Below are positions 23,406 to 31,555 of a stretch of 61,860 bases of DNA, piece after piece (within the stretch, counting starts at the first letter, position 1; each line of letters starts with the position of its first letter). Source of the stretch: an uncultured Elusimicrobia bacterium. Its GTDB lineage: Bacteria > Elusimicrobiota > Elusimicrobia > Elusimicrobiales > UBA9959. The notes under the pieces were generated by a model, which worked only from the letters and a program-made list of their open reading frames with translations, did no database searches and was not told the origin of the DNA. The DNA lies in contig CAIRNJ010000072.1 in the NCBI GenBank assembly GCA_903879915.1, forward strand, positions 1 through 61,860, in the 5' to 3' direction. Position numbers and translations under genes: made by a program.

Positions 23406-24734
23406 CTAGGCGGCCGCGGCCGTTCCGGCTTCCGCTTCCTTGTGGTCCACCAGCAAGGAAGGCAGGAACGGGATGGCTATAAGCGCCAGCGCGGTGGTGC
23501 CGGCGTTCACCCACACCAGGGCTTTGAAGGTGAGATGATATTTCTCGTACAGCCCCGAGCCTATCAGGTCGGAGAAAAAAAGACCCCAGTTCCAGACGCT
23601 GATGATCACGGAATAGCCCACGGCCTCGCTGCCCTTGGGCGTGGCCCGGGCGGCCAGGTCGTACAGCGGCAGCTGCGCCAGGCTGAGGGCGAAGCAGTAG
23701 ACCGCTTCTATCAGCATGGCCGAATTCTTATCGTTATAGCCCAGGTACAGCAGCGACAGCGCGGCGGTCAGCGAAATGCTCCCGTACAGGAGCTGGCGCA
23801 GCGTAAGCCGCCGGCAGAAATAGACGTAAAAGAAAGCTCCCGCGGCGCCGGCGATAGCGTCTATGAAGGTAAGCAGGCCGATGAACTTCTCGCTGAAATG
23901 CAGCGTGTCGGTCTGGTAGAACATCAGCGGCGTCAGGAAGCCCGGCGCGAACTGCACCAGGAACAGCAGCCCGGCGGCGAACCAGAGGGTTTTCGCGCCC
24001 ACCGCTATTTTAAGCTGCGCCAGCACGCTTTTCCAGATCTTGGGGTCGCGCTTGGCCGTGGGTTTTTCTTTATATAAGAAAAGGGCTATCAGGAACAGCA
24101 GGAACAGCGGTATAGCGGCCACCATGGCCGAAACGCCCAGCGCGCGGGTGGCCAGCAGCGCGCCCAGCGGCACGCCCAGGCCGGCCACGTTCATGGCCAG
24201 CACGCGCACGGAGCTGAGTTTGCCGGTAACGCCGAAGGTCTGTCCCCCCTCCACCAGGATACCGCCGGTAATGGTGCTGACGAAGACCAGCGCGATGTTC
24301 ATGACGGTGGCCATGATCACCATGGGAATATACCTGGGGGGCACTATGCCCACGGCCAGCCACAGCAGCCCCGCGGCCAGGCTGCTGAAGATCAGGTAAT
24401 GCCGGCGCCGGGTACCGAAGATAGGGACAGCGTCGGAAAGGATGCCCGCGATTATCTTAAGGTTCCAGGGCATGGCGGCCAGCTGCATGAAAAGGGCTAT
24501 CCTGAGCGGGCCTTCGCCCAGCTTGTCCTTGAGCAGGAACCGCATCGGGTAAAGGCCGATCACGCCGGTCTGGCCGAAAGTGCTGACGAAAATACCGCAG
24601 CCCACGATCAGCGCCACGCTGAAATACGGAACGCCGATTATCCGGGAGAACCGCCCGCGCCGCTTGCCGTCGAAGGGCGGGGTTACATGCTCTCCGGCGG
24701 CGGCTATGGAAATGGCGTTGGCGGATTCGGTCAT
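23406..24734 (-). CDS. Folate-biopterin-transporter-like MFS protein
   Basis: 442 residues with about 12 membrane helices. The cytoplasmic loop between helices 2 and 3 reads PWNLKIIAGILSDAVPIFG then TRRRHY, the mark of the BT1/FBT branch of the major facilitator superfamily. Family members carry folates or pterins, but many bacterial ones have no known substrate. It overlaps the stop of the upstream esterase gene by 4 bp (ATGA), so the two are coupled. The 216 bp after the stop (23190-23405) hold no gene I can see. Confidence 0.8.
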   Translation of the reverse strand: MTESANAISIAAAGEHVTPPFDGKRRGRFSRIIGVPYFSVALIVGCGIFVSTFGQTGVIGLYPMRFLLKDKLGEGPLRIALFMQLAAMPWNLKIIAGILSDAVPIFGTRRRHYLIFSSLAAGLLWLAVGIVPPRYIPMVIMATVMNIALVFVSTITGGILVEGGQTFGVTGKLSSVRVLAMNVAGLGVPLGALLATRALGVSAMVAAIPLFLLFLIALFLYKEKPTAKRDPKIWKSVLAQLKIAVGAKTLWFAAGLLFLVQFAPGFLTPLMFYQTDTLHFSEKFIGLLTFIDAIAGAAGAFFYVYFCRRLTLRQLLYGSISLTAALSLLYLGYNDKNSAMLIEAVYCFALSLAQLPLYDLAARATPKGSEAVGYSVIISVWNWGLFFSDLIGSGLYEKYHLTFKALVWVNAGTTALALIAIPFLPSLLVDHKEAEAGTAAAA

Positions 24735-25444
24735 TTTATTTTCTCCTCTGCCAGTAAAGGCGCGAGCAGCCCGGACCAGAGCCGGTACCCTTTATCGGTC
24801 AGGTGCAGCCCGTCCGCCTGGTACAGGCCGGCCGCGGGTTTCCCGTCCGGGCCCAGCATCGCCGTTCCAACGTCGAGGAAACTGCAGCGGACCTGCTTCA
24901 GGCAGTACGCTTTTATCAGGCCGTTAGCTTCCCGGATCTTCGGCCAGAGCCGCCAGCGCGCAGGGCTGGGCTTAATGGAGATATAAATGACCGGGACCTG
25001 CGGCAGTTCTTCGCGCGCCGCCGCCACGAAAGCCCCGAGATCGGCCGCCAGCCGCGCCGGCGGCTTGCCGTCGGCGATATCGTTGTCGCCGGCGTAGAAC
25101 ACAATGAGCCGCGGCTTGCAGGGAGCCGTCAGCCTGCGGGCGTAATAGACCGAGTCGGAGATGTACGAGCCGCCGAAACCGCGGTTCACGGCGGGCAGGC
25201 CCGGAAAATACTTTTCAAGGTCCCACAGCCTTATGCTTGAAGACCCCACGAACAGCACCGCGTTCGCCGGGTGAGCGCCGGCGGCGTCCGCCCGCTCGAA
25301 GGCGGCTATTTCGCTCTGCCAGATCTCCGGCCCCCGCCAGGCGGCCGGAGCCGTTCCAGGCGCGCCGCGGCCGGGCCGCGCCGAGCAGGCCGCCGCGAGA
25401 ACGGCCGCAGAGAGAATGACCGCCGTCAGAAGTTGTTTGCGCAT
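24731..25444 (-). CDS. GDSL/SGNH-hydrolase lipoprotein
   Basis: 237 residues. Signal peptide with lipobox LAAAC. Block I FVGSSSIRLW supplies the nucleophile Ser, block III YAGDNDI the Asn, and DGLHLTDKGY near the end the Asp-His pair. It is a lipid-anchored esterase or lipase of the periplasm or outer membrane; substrate unknown. ATG 25444 has GGAGGGGAG upstream, overlapping the previous gene's stop. Coupled to the transporter gene downstream. Confidence 0.88.
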   Translation of the reverse strand: MRKQLLTAVILSAAVLAAACSARPGRGAPGTAPAAWRGPEIWQSEIAAFERADAAGAHPANAVLFVGSSSIRLWDLEKYFPGLPAVNRGFGGSYISDSVYYARRLTAPCKPRLIVFYAGDNDIADGKPPARLAADLGAFVAAAREELPQVPVIYISIKPSPARWRLWPKIREANGLIKAYCLKQVRCSFLDVGTAMLGPDGKPAAGLYQADGLHLTDKGYRLWSGLLAPLLAEEKIK

Positions 25445-25445
25445 C

Positions 25446-26021
25446 TTACTCCCCTCCGGGCACGGGCTGCCCGCAGAAAGCGCAGACCTTCATGGAAGCG
25501 TCCAGCTGCTGCCCGCATTTAGCGCAGCGGCCGAGCGCGGCCGCGGGCGGCGCTTCCGGTGCCGCCGCCTGTTCCGGCGGCGGGACATAGGCCAGGAAAG
25601 GCTCGGAAAGTTTCCAGACAACGTAGGAAGTATAGGCTATATAAACCACCGCGCAGAGCTTAACGAGCCCCAGCAGCCGGCTGTTCGGGAACAGCCCGCC
25701 GAGCGGCGGCAGCAGCAGCGCCGCGGCGCACAGATACCCGGCCGCCGACGCCGCCTTTTCAGTGAGTTCCAGCGTCTTCTCCCGCGGCTGCCCCCGCCCG
25801 CCCAGCCGCTCCGTCAGCTCACCGCGCAGCGGCGCTGCCAGCCCGAACAACAGGTACAGGATGGCGGCCCCGAGCGCGGCCTGGAGAATATCAGGGAAGG
25901 CCGACCCGCCGGCCGCGCCGGGCGCGTCCAGCCAGCGGCGCGCCAGCAGCGGCCCGGCGAAATAGCAGGCCAGCAGGAGCCCGGCCGGCCTCAGCTTGAT
26001 CTTCCATTCGTTCACGGTCAT
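25446..26021 (-). CDS. Membrane protein with C-terminal zinc ribbon
   Basis: 191 residues. Four or five hydrophobic helices (LRPAGLLLACYFAGPLLA, AALGAAILYLLFGLA, AAGYLCAAALLLPPL, LVKLCAVVYIAYTSYVVW), then a Pro/Ala linker and a double CxxC ribbon: CAKCGQQLDASMKVCAFCG. The ribbon faces the cytoplasm in similar proteins. Its start overlaps the M20 amidohydrolase stop by 4 bp. Function unknown. Confidence 0.78.
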   Translation of the reverse strand: MTVNEWKIKLRPAGLLLACYFAGPLLARRWLDAPGAAGGSAFPDILQAALGAAILYLLFGLAAPLRGELTERLGGRGQPREKTLELTEKAASAAGYLCAAALLLPPLGGLFPNSRLLGLVKLCAVVYIAYTSYVVWKLSEPFLAYVPPPEQAAAPEAPPAAALGRCAKCGQQLDASMKVCAFCGQPVPGGE

Positions 26022-27187
26022 GCGGCCGCCGGGAGCAGGTGCTCCGCCAGGGCGGCCCAGTAGGCGGCGCCCAGGGGCAGGATCCCGTCGTTGAAATCGT
26101 AGCGCGGGTTATGCAGCGCGGCGCCGTCCTTCAGCGGGCCGTTGCCGGCGAACACGTAGCAGCCGGGCTTCGCCCGCAGCATGAAGGAAAAATCCTCGGC
26201 GCCCATCGCCTGCGGCACCTTTATCACGTTCTCACCCCCCACCAGGCGTTTCAGCACGGCGGCGCAGACCTCCGTTTCGCGCTCGGCGTTGACCGTGGGC
26301 GGGTAGTTGCGCACGTAGCGCAGCGTGGCCCTGGCGCCGTAAGCCGCGGCTATGCCGGCGCAGATCTCGCCCATGCGCCGCTCTATCAGGTCCTGCACCG
26401 CCGGGCTGAAGGCGCGCGCGGTGCCGCGCAGCAGGGCCGTGCCGGGGATCACGTTGTAGGCGTCGCCGGCGTGCACCTGCGTTACGCTCACCACCGCCGG
26501 CTCTACGGGGTCAACGCTGCGGCTGCAGATGGTATGCAGCGTCTGCACCAGCGCCGCGGCGGCCGCCACCAGGTCGATGCCGGCATGCGGCATGGCCGCG
26601 TGGCAGCCGTGCCCGGCCAGCTCAATCTCGAAAACGTCGGACGAGGCCATTATCGGCCCGGGGCGCACGCCGAACTGCCCCGCCGGCAGCCCCGGCCAGT
26701 TGTGCAGCCCGTAGACGGAGTCGCAGGGGAATTTTTCGAACAGGCCCTGCTCGATCATCTCGCGCCCGCCGCCGCCGCCCTCCTCGGCCGGCTGGAAAAT
26801 AAAATGGACGGTGCCGGAGAAGCGGCCGGAGGCGGCCAGGTATTTGGCGGCCCCCAGCAGCATGGCCGTATGCCCGTCATGCCCGCAGGCGTGCATTTTG
26901 CCGTCGGCGCCCGACCGGTAGTCGAAATCGTTGAGCTCCTGTATGCGCAGCGCGTCCATGTCGGAGCGCAGGCCGATGGCCCCTTTGCCGGAGCCGGCCG
27001 ACAGCGTGCCCACCACGCCGGTGCGGCCCAGCCCCCTGTGCACGCGCAGGCCGAAGGAGGCGAGTTTTTCCGCCACGAAACCGGAGGTGCGCAGCTCCTC
27101 GAAAGCCGTTTCCGGGTGCGCGTGGAGCTCGCGGCGCCACGCGGTCATTTCGCCCTGCAGCTGCTGTATCTTCTCAGGTATCGCCAT
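26018..27187 (-). CDS. M20D amidohydrolase
   Basis: 389 residues, full length. Metal and catalytic residues are in RSDMDALR (Asp), HACGHDGHTAML and FQPAEEGGGG (Glu pair), with AEDFSFML and HNPRYDF near the end. Relatives are hippurate hydrolase and N-acyl-amino-acid / IAA-amino-acid amidohydrolases: they split N-acyl amino acids in the cytoplasm. Substrate cannot be told from sequence. AAAAGGAG precedes ATG 27187. It heads the run leading to the transporter at 23406. Confidence 0.9.
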   Translation of the reverse strand: MAIPEKIQQLQGEMTAWRRELHAHPETAFEELRTSGFVAEKLASFGLRVHRGLGRTGVVGTLSAGSGKGAIGLRSDMDALRIQELNDFDYRSGADGKMHACGHDGHTAMLLGAAKYLAASGRFSGTVHFIFQPAEEGGGGGREMIEQGLFEKFPCDSVYGLHNWPGLPAGQFGVRPGPIMASSDVFEIELAGHGCHAAMPHAGIDLVAAAAALVQTLHTICSRSVDPVEPAVVSVTQVHAGDAYNVIPGTALLRGTARAFSPAVQDLIERRMGEICAGIAAAYGARATLRYVRNYPPTVNAERETEVCAAVLKRLVGGENVIKVPQAMGAEDFSFMLRAKPGCYVFAGNGPLKDGAALHNPRYDFNDGILPLGAAYWAALAEHLLPAAA

Positions 27188-27248
27188 CTTCCGCTCCTTT
27201 TCTGCCGGCCGGCCTTTGGGGCACGGGACAGGAATAGTATATATAGTT

Positions 27249-27277
27249 TTGTCCCCGGCCGCGATTAGGGCTATAAT
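27249..27277 (+). promoter_or_regulatory. Promoter giving a leaderless rluB-type mRNA
   Basis: TTGTCC (27249-27254), 17-bp spacer, TATAAT (27272-27277). The ATG of the next gene is at 27284, six bases after the -10, so the transcript should begin at the start codon. There is no ribosome site between. Confidence 0.7.
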
Positions 27278-27283
27278 CTATGC

Positions 27284-28111
27284 ATGGCCGCTGATTTCGG
27301 AAAGGTACCGCTGGAACGCGCGCTCTCCAAGCTCGGGGCCGCGTCGCGCAGCCAGACGCGGGACTGGGTGCTTAAAGGCCGCCTGCAGGTGAACGGCCGG
27401 ACGGTGCGCGATCCCATGTTCATGGTGTCGCCCGAAAAGGACCGGTTCGCCGTGGACGGCAAGCCCGTGCAGGCCGACGGCTGGCTGGCCATAATGCTCA
27501 ACAAGCCCAAGGCCGTGGTGACCACCAGGAGCGACGAGAAAGGCCGCCGCACCGTCTTCGACCTGCTGCCCCCGGAGCTGCGCAACCTGCACCCCGTGGG
27601 CCGCCTGGACATGGCCACCACCGGCCTTTTGATACTCACCAACGACACGCGGCTTTCCTCCTACCTCACCGACCCCGCCAACGGGGTGCTGCGCGTTTAT
27701 GTGGTTACCGTGGCCGGCGAAGTCACGGACGCCGAACTGGCGGCCTCCGCCGCGGGCATAATGGACGACGGAGAACTGCTGAAGCCCGCGGGGATAACCC
27801 TGCGCAAGGCCAGCGGCCGGGAATCCCACCTGACGGTGCTGCTCAACGAGGGCAAGAACCGCGAGATACGCAGGTTCTTCGCGGCCCTGGGCCACGAAGT
27901 GACCAGCCTTAAACGCGTGTCCTTCGGCGGGCTCGAGCTGGGCGCGCTGGAACTCGGCCAGTACCGGCGCCTTACCAGGGAAGAGCTGCACCTGAGCCCG
28001 TCGTTCTTTCAAAAAGAGGCGCAGAGCTCGCCTGTAAAAAGAAGCGAGCCGCCCCCCCGGCACCGGGGACCCGGCGAGAAACGTTTTACCCCCCGCCGTC
28101 ATAAGCATTAA
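27284..28111 (+). CDS. rluB: RsuA/RluB-type pseudouridine synthase
   Basis: 275 residues. An N-terminal S4 RNA-binding domain (LERALSKLGAASRSQTRDW) is followed by the synthase core. The catalytic motif HPVGRLDMATTGLLILTND holds the active Asp, and GKNREIRRFF is the second family block. The tail after residue 240 is basic and Pro-rich. It makes pseudouridine in large-subunit rRNA if RluB-like; RsuA or RluE specificity cannot be excluded. Promoter and start indicate leaderless translation. Confidence 0.9.
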   Translation: MAADFGKVPLERALSKLGAASRSQTRDWVLKGRLQVNGRTVRDPMFMVSPEKDRFAVDGKPVQADGWLAIMLNKPKAVVTTRSDEKGRRTVFDLLPPELRNLHPVGRLDMATTGLLILTNDTRLSSYLTDPANGVLRVYVVTVAGEVTDAELAASAAGIMDDGELLKPAGITLRKASGRESHLTVLLNEGKNREIRRFFAALGHEVTSLKRVSFGGLELGALELGQYRRLTREELHLSPSFFQKEAQSSPVKRSEPPPRHRGPGEKRFTPRRHKH

Positions 28112-28142
28112 AGCTCAGCCAAAATAGGTGCAAGTGCCGGGC

Positions 28143-29264
28143 TTAAGTAACCGGCCGCGCCGCGTCGGCCTCCAGTTCGAACAGGAGATCCTCGCGGCAG
28201 ACAGCGCCGCCTACCGCCAGCACGGGGAAAGGCGCCGTGCCGGTCCTTTTCAGCCAGCGGGCGAAAGCGGGGATATCGGCCGGGCGCTTGAAATAAGCTA
28301 TCGCGCGGGTAATGTCGGCCCAGCGCATGCCGCGGGCCGCCAGCAGGGCGCCTACCACTTTCATCGTGAACGCCAGCTGCGCGTTCACGTCCCCGGCGTG
28401 GACGGTGCCGCCGCCGCGCCCGATGCTGGCCGTGCCGGAAACGAGGAGGCGGCCGCCCGGCGCGCCCGGCTCCATCGCCCGGCTGAACAGGCTGCCGTAG
28501 GCGGGCGCGGGGCCCTGCAGGGGCGAGGGCACGGGCCTGGCCGCGGCGCCGCGCGTTTTCGGCCGCACTGCCAGCGCGCTCAGCACCAGCGCGGTCCCCC
28601 CGGGGTTGGCCGCGCCGATGCCGGTGCTGGCGGGGGCCAGCGCGGCGCGGATCCCGTTCCGGCCGAAGAAGCCGCGGCGCACGGCGTTAAAATCGCCGTA
28701 CCAGTCTAAGATGTCGTCGAGGTAGAACCAGGTGCGCACCAGGTCGCGCGGGGTCATGCCGGCCAGGCCGAGCGTGCGCTCCAGGGCCGTCAGCGCGGCC
28801 AGGGCCTGCCGCGGGCGCGGCGCGCGGGCGTCCGGCGGCACGAGCCCGCCGGCGGCGCAGTAGCGGGCGCGGCTGTCCTCGTAAACGCGCGCGGCGGGCC
28901 GGCCGTCGAGGAAGATGGTCCGCACCGGCACGCCGGCCACGGCGTGCACCTGCAGGCCGGGCAGGCCGGCGCCGGTACCGGCCCCGTCCGTTACCCGGGT
29001 AAAGGGCCAGGCCGGGGCGCCGAACTCACTGCGCAGCCGGGCGCTGTAGGCGGCCAGCCGCCGCGGCGCGCCGAACGCGTCGAGCTTTACCACCGCGGCG
29101 CGGTACTGCCGGAGCAGCGCGGCCAGCCTGCGCACCACCGCGGCGGGACTTTCCGCGGGGCCCGCGTGGGTAAGCGTGGCATAGATCTCGGTGAGCTCCG
29201 GCCCGGCGAGGGTGGTGACGGTGAGGCCTTTCCCGGCCTGGCGGGTTATCTTAACGCGGCTCAT
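28143..29264 (-). CDS. Chorismatase/RidA-superfamily protein
   Basis: 373 residues, long for RidA (about 130). The N-terminal half is divergent; the second half has RTWFYLDDILDWYGDFNAVRR and LLVSGTASIG...THAGDV, then AIAYFKRPADIPAF. This is the arrangement of FkbO/Hyg5-type chorismatases, which hydrolyse chorismate. The key residues were not checked, so a RidA-type deaminase remains possible. It overlaps the DUF985 cupin gene by 14 bp, a strong sign of coupling. It converges on rluB. Confidence 0.65.
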   Translation of the reverse strand: MSRVKITRQAGKGLTVTTLAGPELTEIYATLTHAGPAESPAAVVRRLAALLRQYRAAVVKLDAFGAPRRLAAYSARLRSEFGAPAWPFTRVTDGAGTGAGLPGLQVHAVAGVPVRTIFLDGRPAARVYEDSRARYCAAGGLVPPDARAPRPRQALAALTALERTLGLAGMTPRDLVRTWFYLDDILDWYGDFNAVRRGFFGRNGIRAALAPASTGIGAANPGGTALVLSALAVRPKTRGAAARPVPSPLQGPAPAYGSLFSRAMEPGAPGGRLLVSGTASIGRGGGTVHAGDVNAQLAFTMKVVGALLAARGMRWADITRAIAYFKRPADIPAFARWLKRTGTAPFPVLAVGGAVCREDLLFELEADAARPVT

Positions 29265-29772
29265 TGCGGTCGGAAAGTTCCTCTATCAGCCCGGCGGCGT
29301 GCGGGAATTGCCGCAGCAGCGCCGCGCCGTCGGCCAGCTCGAAATCGGAGAACTCGAAGCCCGGCGCCACGGTACAGCCCGCGAAGGAGAAGTCCGTCCC
29401 CGCGCGGGGATAGGCGCCGAACCAGCAGCCGGCCGGCACCGCGTGCTGCAGTACCTGCCCGGCCCGGATGTCCCTCCCCAGCACCGCGCGCTCTATTTTT
29501 CCGTCGGGGAACAGCTGCGCTATCACCAGCGGGCCGCCCAGGTAGAAATGCCAGAGCTCGTCCGACTTTATCCGGTGCAGGCGGGAGCGGGCGCCGCTGG
29601 GCAGCAGGAAATAGATGGCGGTAGAGAAGTTCCGGGCCCCGGCCAGGCACTCCGGCGGCTCGGCGGCGGCAACCAGGCCGGCGGCCCGGTAGCTTTCCCG
29701 GAAATAGCCGCCCTCGGGATGGCGCTCCAGCCCGTAAAGCCGTATCAGTTCTTCCGCGGTCGGTTCTTCCAT
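29251..29772 (-). CDS. DUF985 cupin (Cupin_5)
   Basis: 173 residues. Starts LIRLYGLERHPEGGYFRESY, the family's opening block, followed by STAIYFLLPSGARSRLHRI and DELWHFYLGGPL (cupin metal or ligand site) and GFEFSDFELAD near the end. Members bind small ligands, possibly sugars, and are mostly uncharacterised. ATG 29772 starts the family block; longer frames upstream lack support. Confidence 0.9.
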   Translation of the reverse strand: MEEPTAEELIRLYGLERHPEGGYFRESYRAAGLVAAAEPPECLAGARNFSTAIYFLLPSGARSRLHRIKSDELWHFYLGGPLVIAQLFPDGKIERAVLGRDIRAGQVLQHAVPAGCWFGAYPRAGTDFSFAGCTVAPGFEFSDFELADGAALLRQFPHAAGLIEELSDRNEPR

Positions 29773-29823
29773 CGTTGATTTTTTAGCATATGGGCGCGGC
29801 CTTGGCAATATCCCGCCCGCCGG

Positions 29824-31410
29824 CTAAGCGGCGGCCGGCCCGTTCAGCGCCGCGTCCACGGCTTTCAGCGCGTCGATGGCCGAGCTGGTTATTCCCCCGC
29901 TGTACCCGGACCCCTCGCCGATAGGATAAAGGCCGGGCATCGTGACCGATTCAAAGTTTTTTCCGCGCAGTATCCTTACCGGCGAGGAGGTCCTTGTTTC
30001 CGGCCCCAGCAGGATGGCGTCGTCCCCGGTGAACGCGGGGCATTCCCGCGCCCAGAGGCCAAAAGCGCCGCGCAGCGTGTCCGTGATGAACGCCGGGAAA
30101 AGGGCGGCCAGGTCGGCGCTGCGCGTGCCCAGCCGGCAGGAGTTGGCGTTGAGGGCCGCGGAAAGCCTGCCGCCGAGGAAATCCCGGAGGTTCTGCGCCG
30201 GCGCCCGCCAGTCGCTCCCGCCCGCGAGAAAAGCCCTGCGCTCTATGGCCTTCTGGAACTCCACGCCGGCCAGCGGATGGGCCGTGCCGTAATCCGCCGC
30301 GGCGCAGGTTACCGTTATGGCCGAGTTGGAGAAAGCCGAAGCCCTGGCCGCGTAGCTCATGCCGTTAAGCGCCAGCGCGCCCTGCTCGGAGGACGCGTTG
30401 ACCACCTCGCCGCCGGGACACATGCAGAAGGTGTACGCGCCCCGGCCGGTGCGGCGGTCGGTATAGTTGAAGGAATACGTGGCGGCGCCGAGAGGGGCGA
30501 AATCACGGTACTTGGCGCCGTAACGGATAAGGTTGATGACGGCCGCCGGGTGCTCGATGCGCACGCCCACCGAAACGCCTTTGGCCTCCAGGGCGACGCC
30601 TTTTTTATGCAGCAGCTCGAAGGTGTCGCGCGCCGAATTGCCGATAGCCAGGTAAACGGCCGGGCTGAGATACTGCGCCGAGCCGTTTATCACCACGCCC
30701 GCGGCCCTGCCGCCGGCCACCAGCAGGTCGGTGAGCTTCGAGCCGAAATATATCCGGCCGCCCCGCTCCAGGATGTGGTTCCTGATATTGGCCACTATGC
30801 CGCGCAGCACGTCGGTGCCCAGGTGCGGCTTGCGGACGTACCCTATTTCCGGCGGCGCGCCGAACCTGATGAAAGTGTCCAGCACGCGGCCGGCGTGAAC
30901 GGAATTCCTGAGCCGCGAGAACAGTTTGCCGTCGGAATAGGCGCCCGCGCCCCCCTCGCCGAACTGGATATTGGAGCCGGGGTCCAGCGCGCGGCCGGTC
31001 AGGAACCGCTGCACGTCCAGGTGGCGTTCGTCCAGCGTACGGCCCCGCTCGAAGATCAGCGGCTTAAGCCCGCGCGCCGCCAGTTCGAGCGCGGCGAACA
31101 TGCCGGCCGGGCCGAAGCCGATTATTACCGGCGCGGGCCCGGCCGGCGCGGGCGCGGGCGGCCGGGCCGGCAGCGGCGCGTACAGCGGGAAGTTCTCCCG
31201 GTTTTCGTAGCCGGCCGGGACGCGCACCGCGAGCGTCAGCTCGTAATAGAACTGCGCGGGGTCGGAGGTGACCAGCGCTTTGGCGAGTATCCGGACGGTT
31301 TCGAGCTCCCGCGCCGGCGCCCCCAGCCGGAGCGCGGCCTGGGCCAGGCAGGCCTCCGGCCCGTCGCTCTCTACGGGAACGCGCAAACAGCTTAGGATAA
31401 GGTCGGGCAT
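29824..31410 (-). CDS. FAD-dependent dehydrogenase of the COG2509 type
   Basis: 528 residues. After an N-terminal alpha/beta domain of about 90 residues, the dinucleotide site is IIGFGPAGMFAALELA with ERG at the second strand. Family blocks: SNIQFGEGGAGAYSDGKLF, RKPHLGTD, YTFCMCPGGEVV and the C-terminal YPIGEGSGYSGGITSSA. Widespread flavoproteins, exact reaction unknown. No ribosome site is seen; TATGAT lies 5 bp from the ATG, so this mRNA may also be leaderless, or use the motif at 31443-31460. Confidence 0.9.
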   Translation of the reverse strand: MPDLILSCLRVPVESDGPEACLAQAALRLGAPARELETVRILAKALVTSDPAQFYYELTLAVRVPAGYENRENFPLYAPLPARPPAPAPAGPAPVIIGFGPAGMFAALELAARGLKPLIFERGRTLDERHLDVQRFLTGRALDPGSNIQFGEGGAGAYSDGKLFSRLRNSVHAGRVLDTFIRFGAPPEIGYVRKPHLGTDVLRGIVANIRNHILERGGRIYFGSKLTDLLVAGGRAAGVVINGSAQYLSPAVYLAIGNSARDTFELLHKKGVALEAKGVSVGVRIEHPAAVINLIRYGAKYRDFAPLGAATYSFNYTDRRTGRGAYTFCMCPGGEVVNASSEQGALALNGMSYAARASAFSNSAITVTCAAADYGTAHPLAGVEFQKAIERRAFLAGGSDWRAPAQNLRDFLGGRLSAALNANSCRLGTRSADLAALFPAFITDTLRGAFGLWARECPAFTGDDAILLGPETRTSSPVRILRGKNFESVTMPGLYPIGEGSGYSGGITSSAIDALKAVDAALNGPAAA

Positions 31411-31442
31411 GTTATATCATACGGGGAACCGCGGCTCCCCGC

Positions 31443-31460
31443 CTTATAATACAATACTTT
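31443..31460 (-). promoter_or_regulatory. Shared 18-bp AT motif, copy 2
   Basis: Plus strand CTTATAATACAATACTTT, 32 bp upstream of the flavoprotein gene on the minus strand. Differs from copy 1 by one base. It could also serve the plus-strand TonB receptor gene 96 bp away. Confidence 0.45.
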
Positions 31461-31499
31461 CGCGGCGGCTTTTCGGCGGGATCTCCGTGAATATTTTTG

Positions 31500-31528
31500 T
31501 TGCAAATCCGCCGGCTTTATATTATAGA
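31500..31528 (+). promoter_or_regulatory. Promoter of the TonB-receptor signalling operon
   Basis: TTGCAA (31500-31505), 17-bp spacer, TATAGA (31523-31528, continuing AT). Predicted start about 20 bp before the AGGGGGA ribosome site of the receptor gene. No Fur-box palindrome was recognised. Confidence 0.5.
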
Positions 31529-31555
31529 ATCATAGTTGAGTATTCAGGGGGAATA

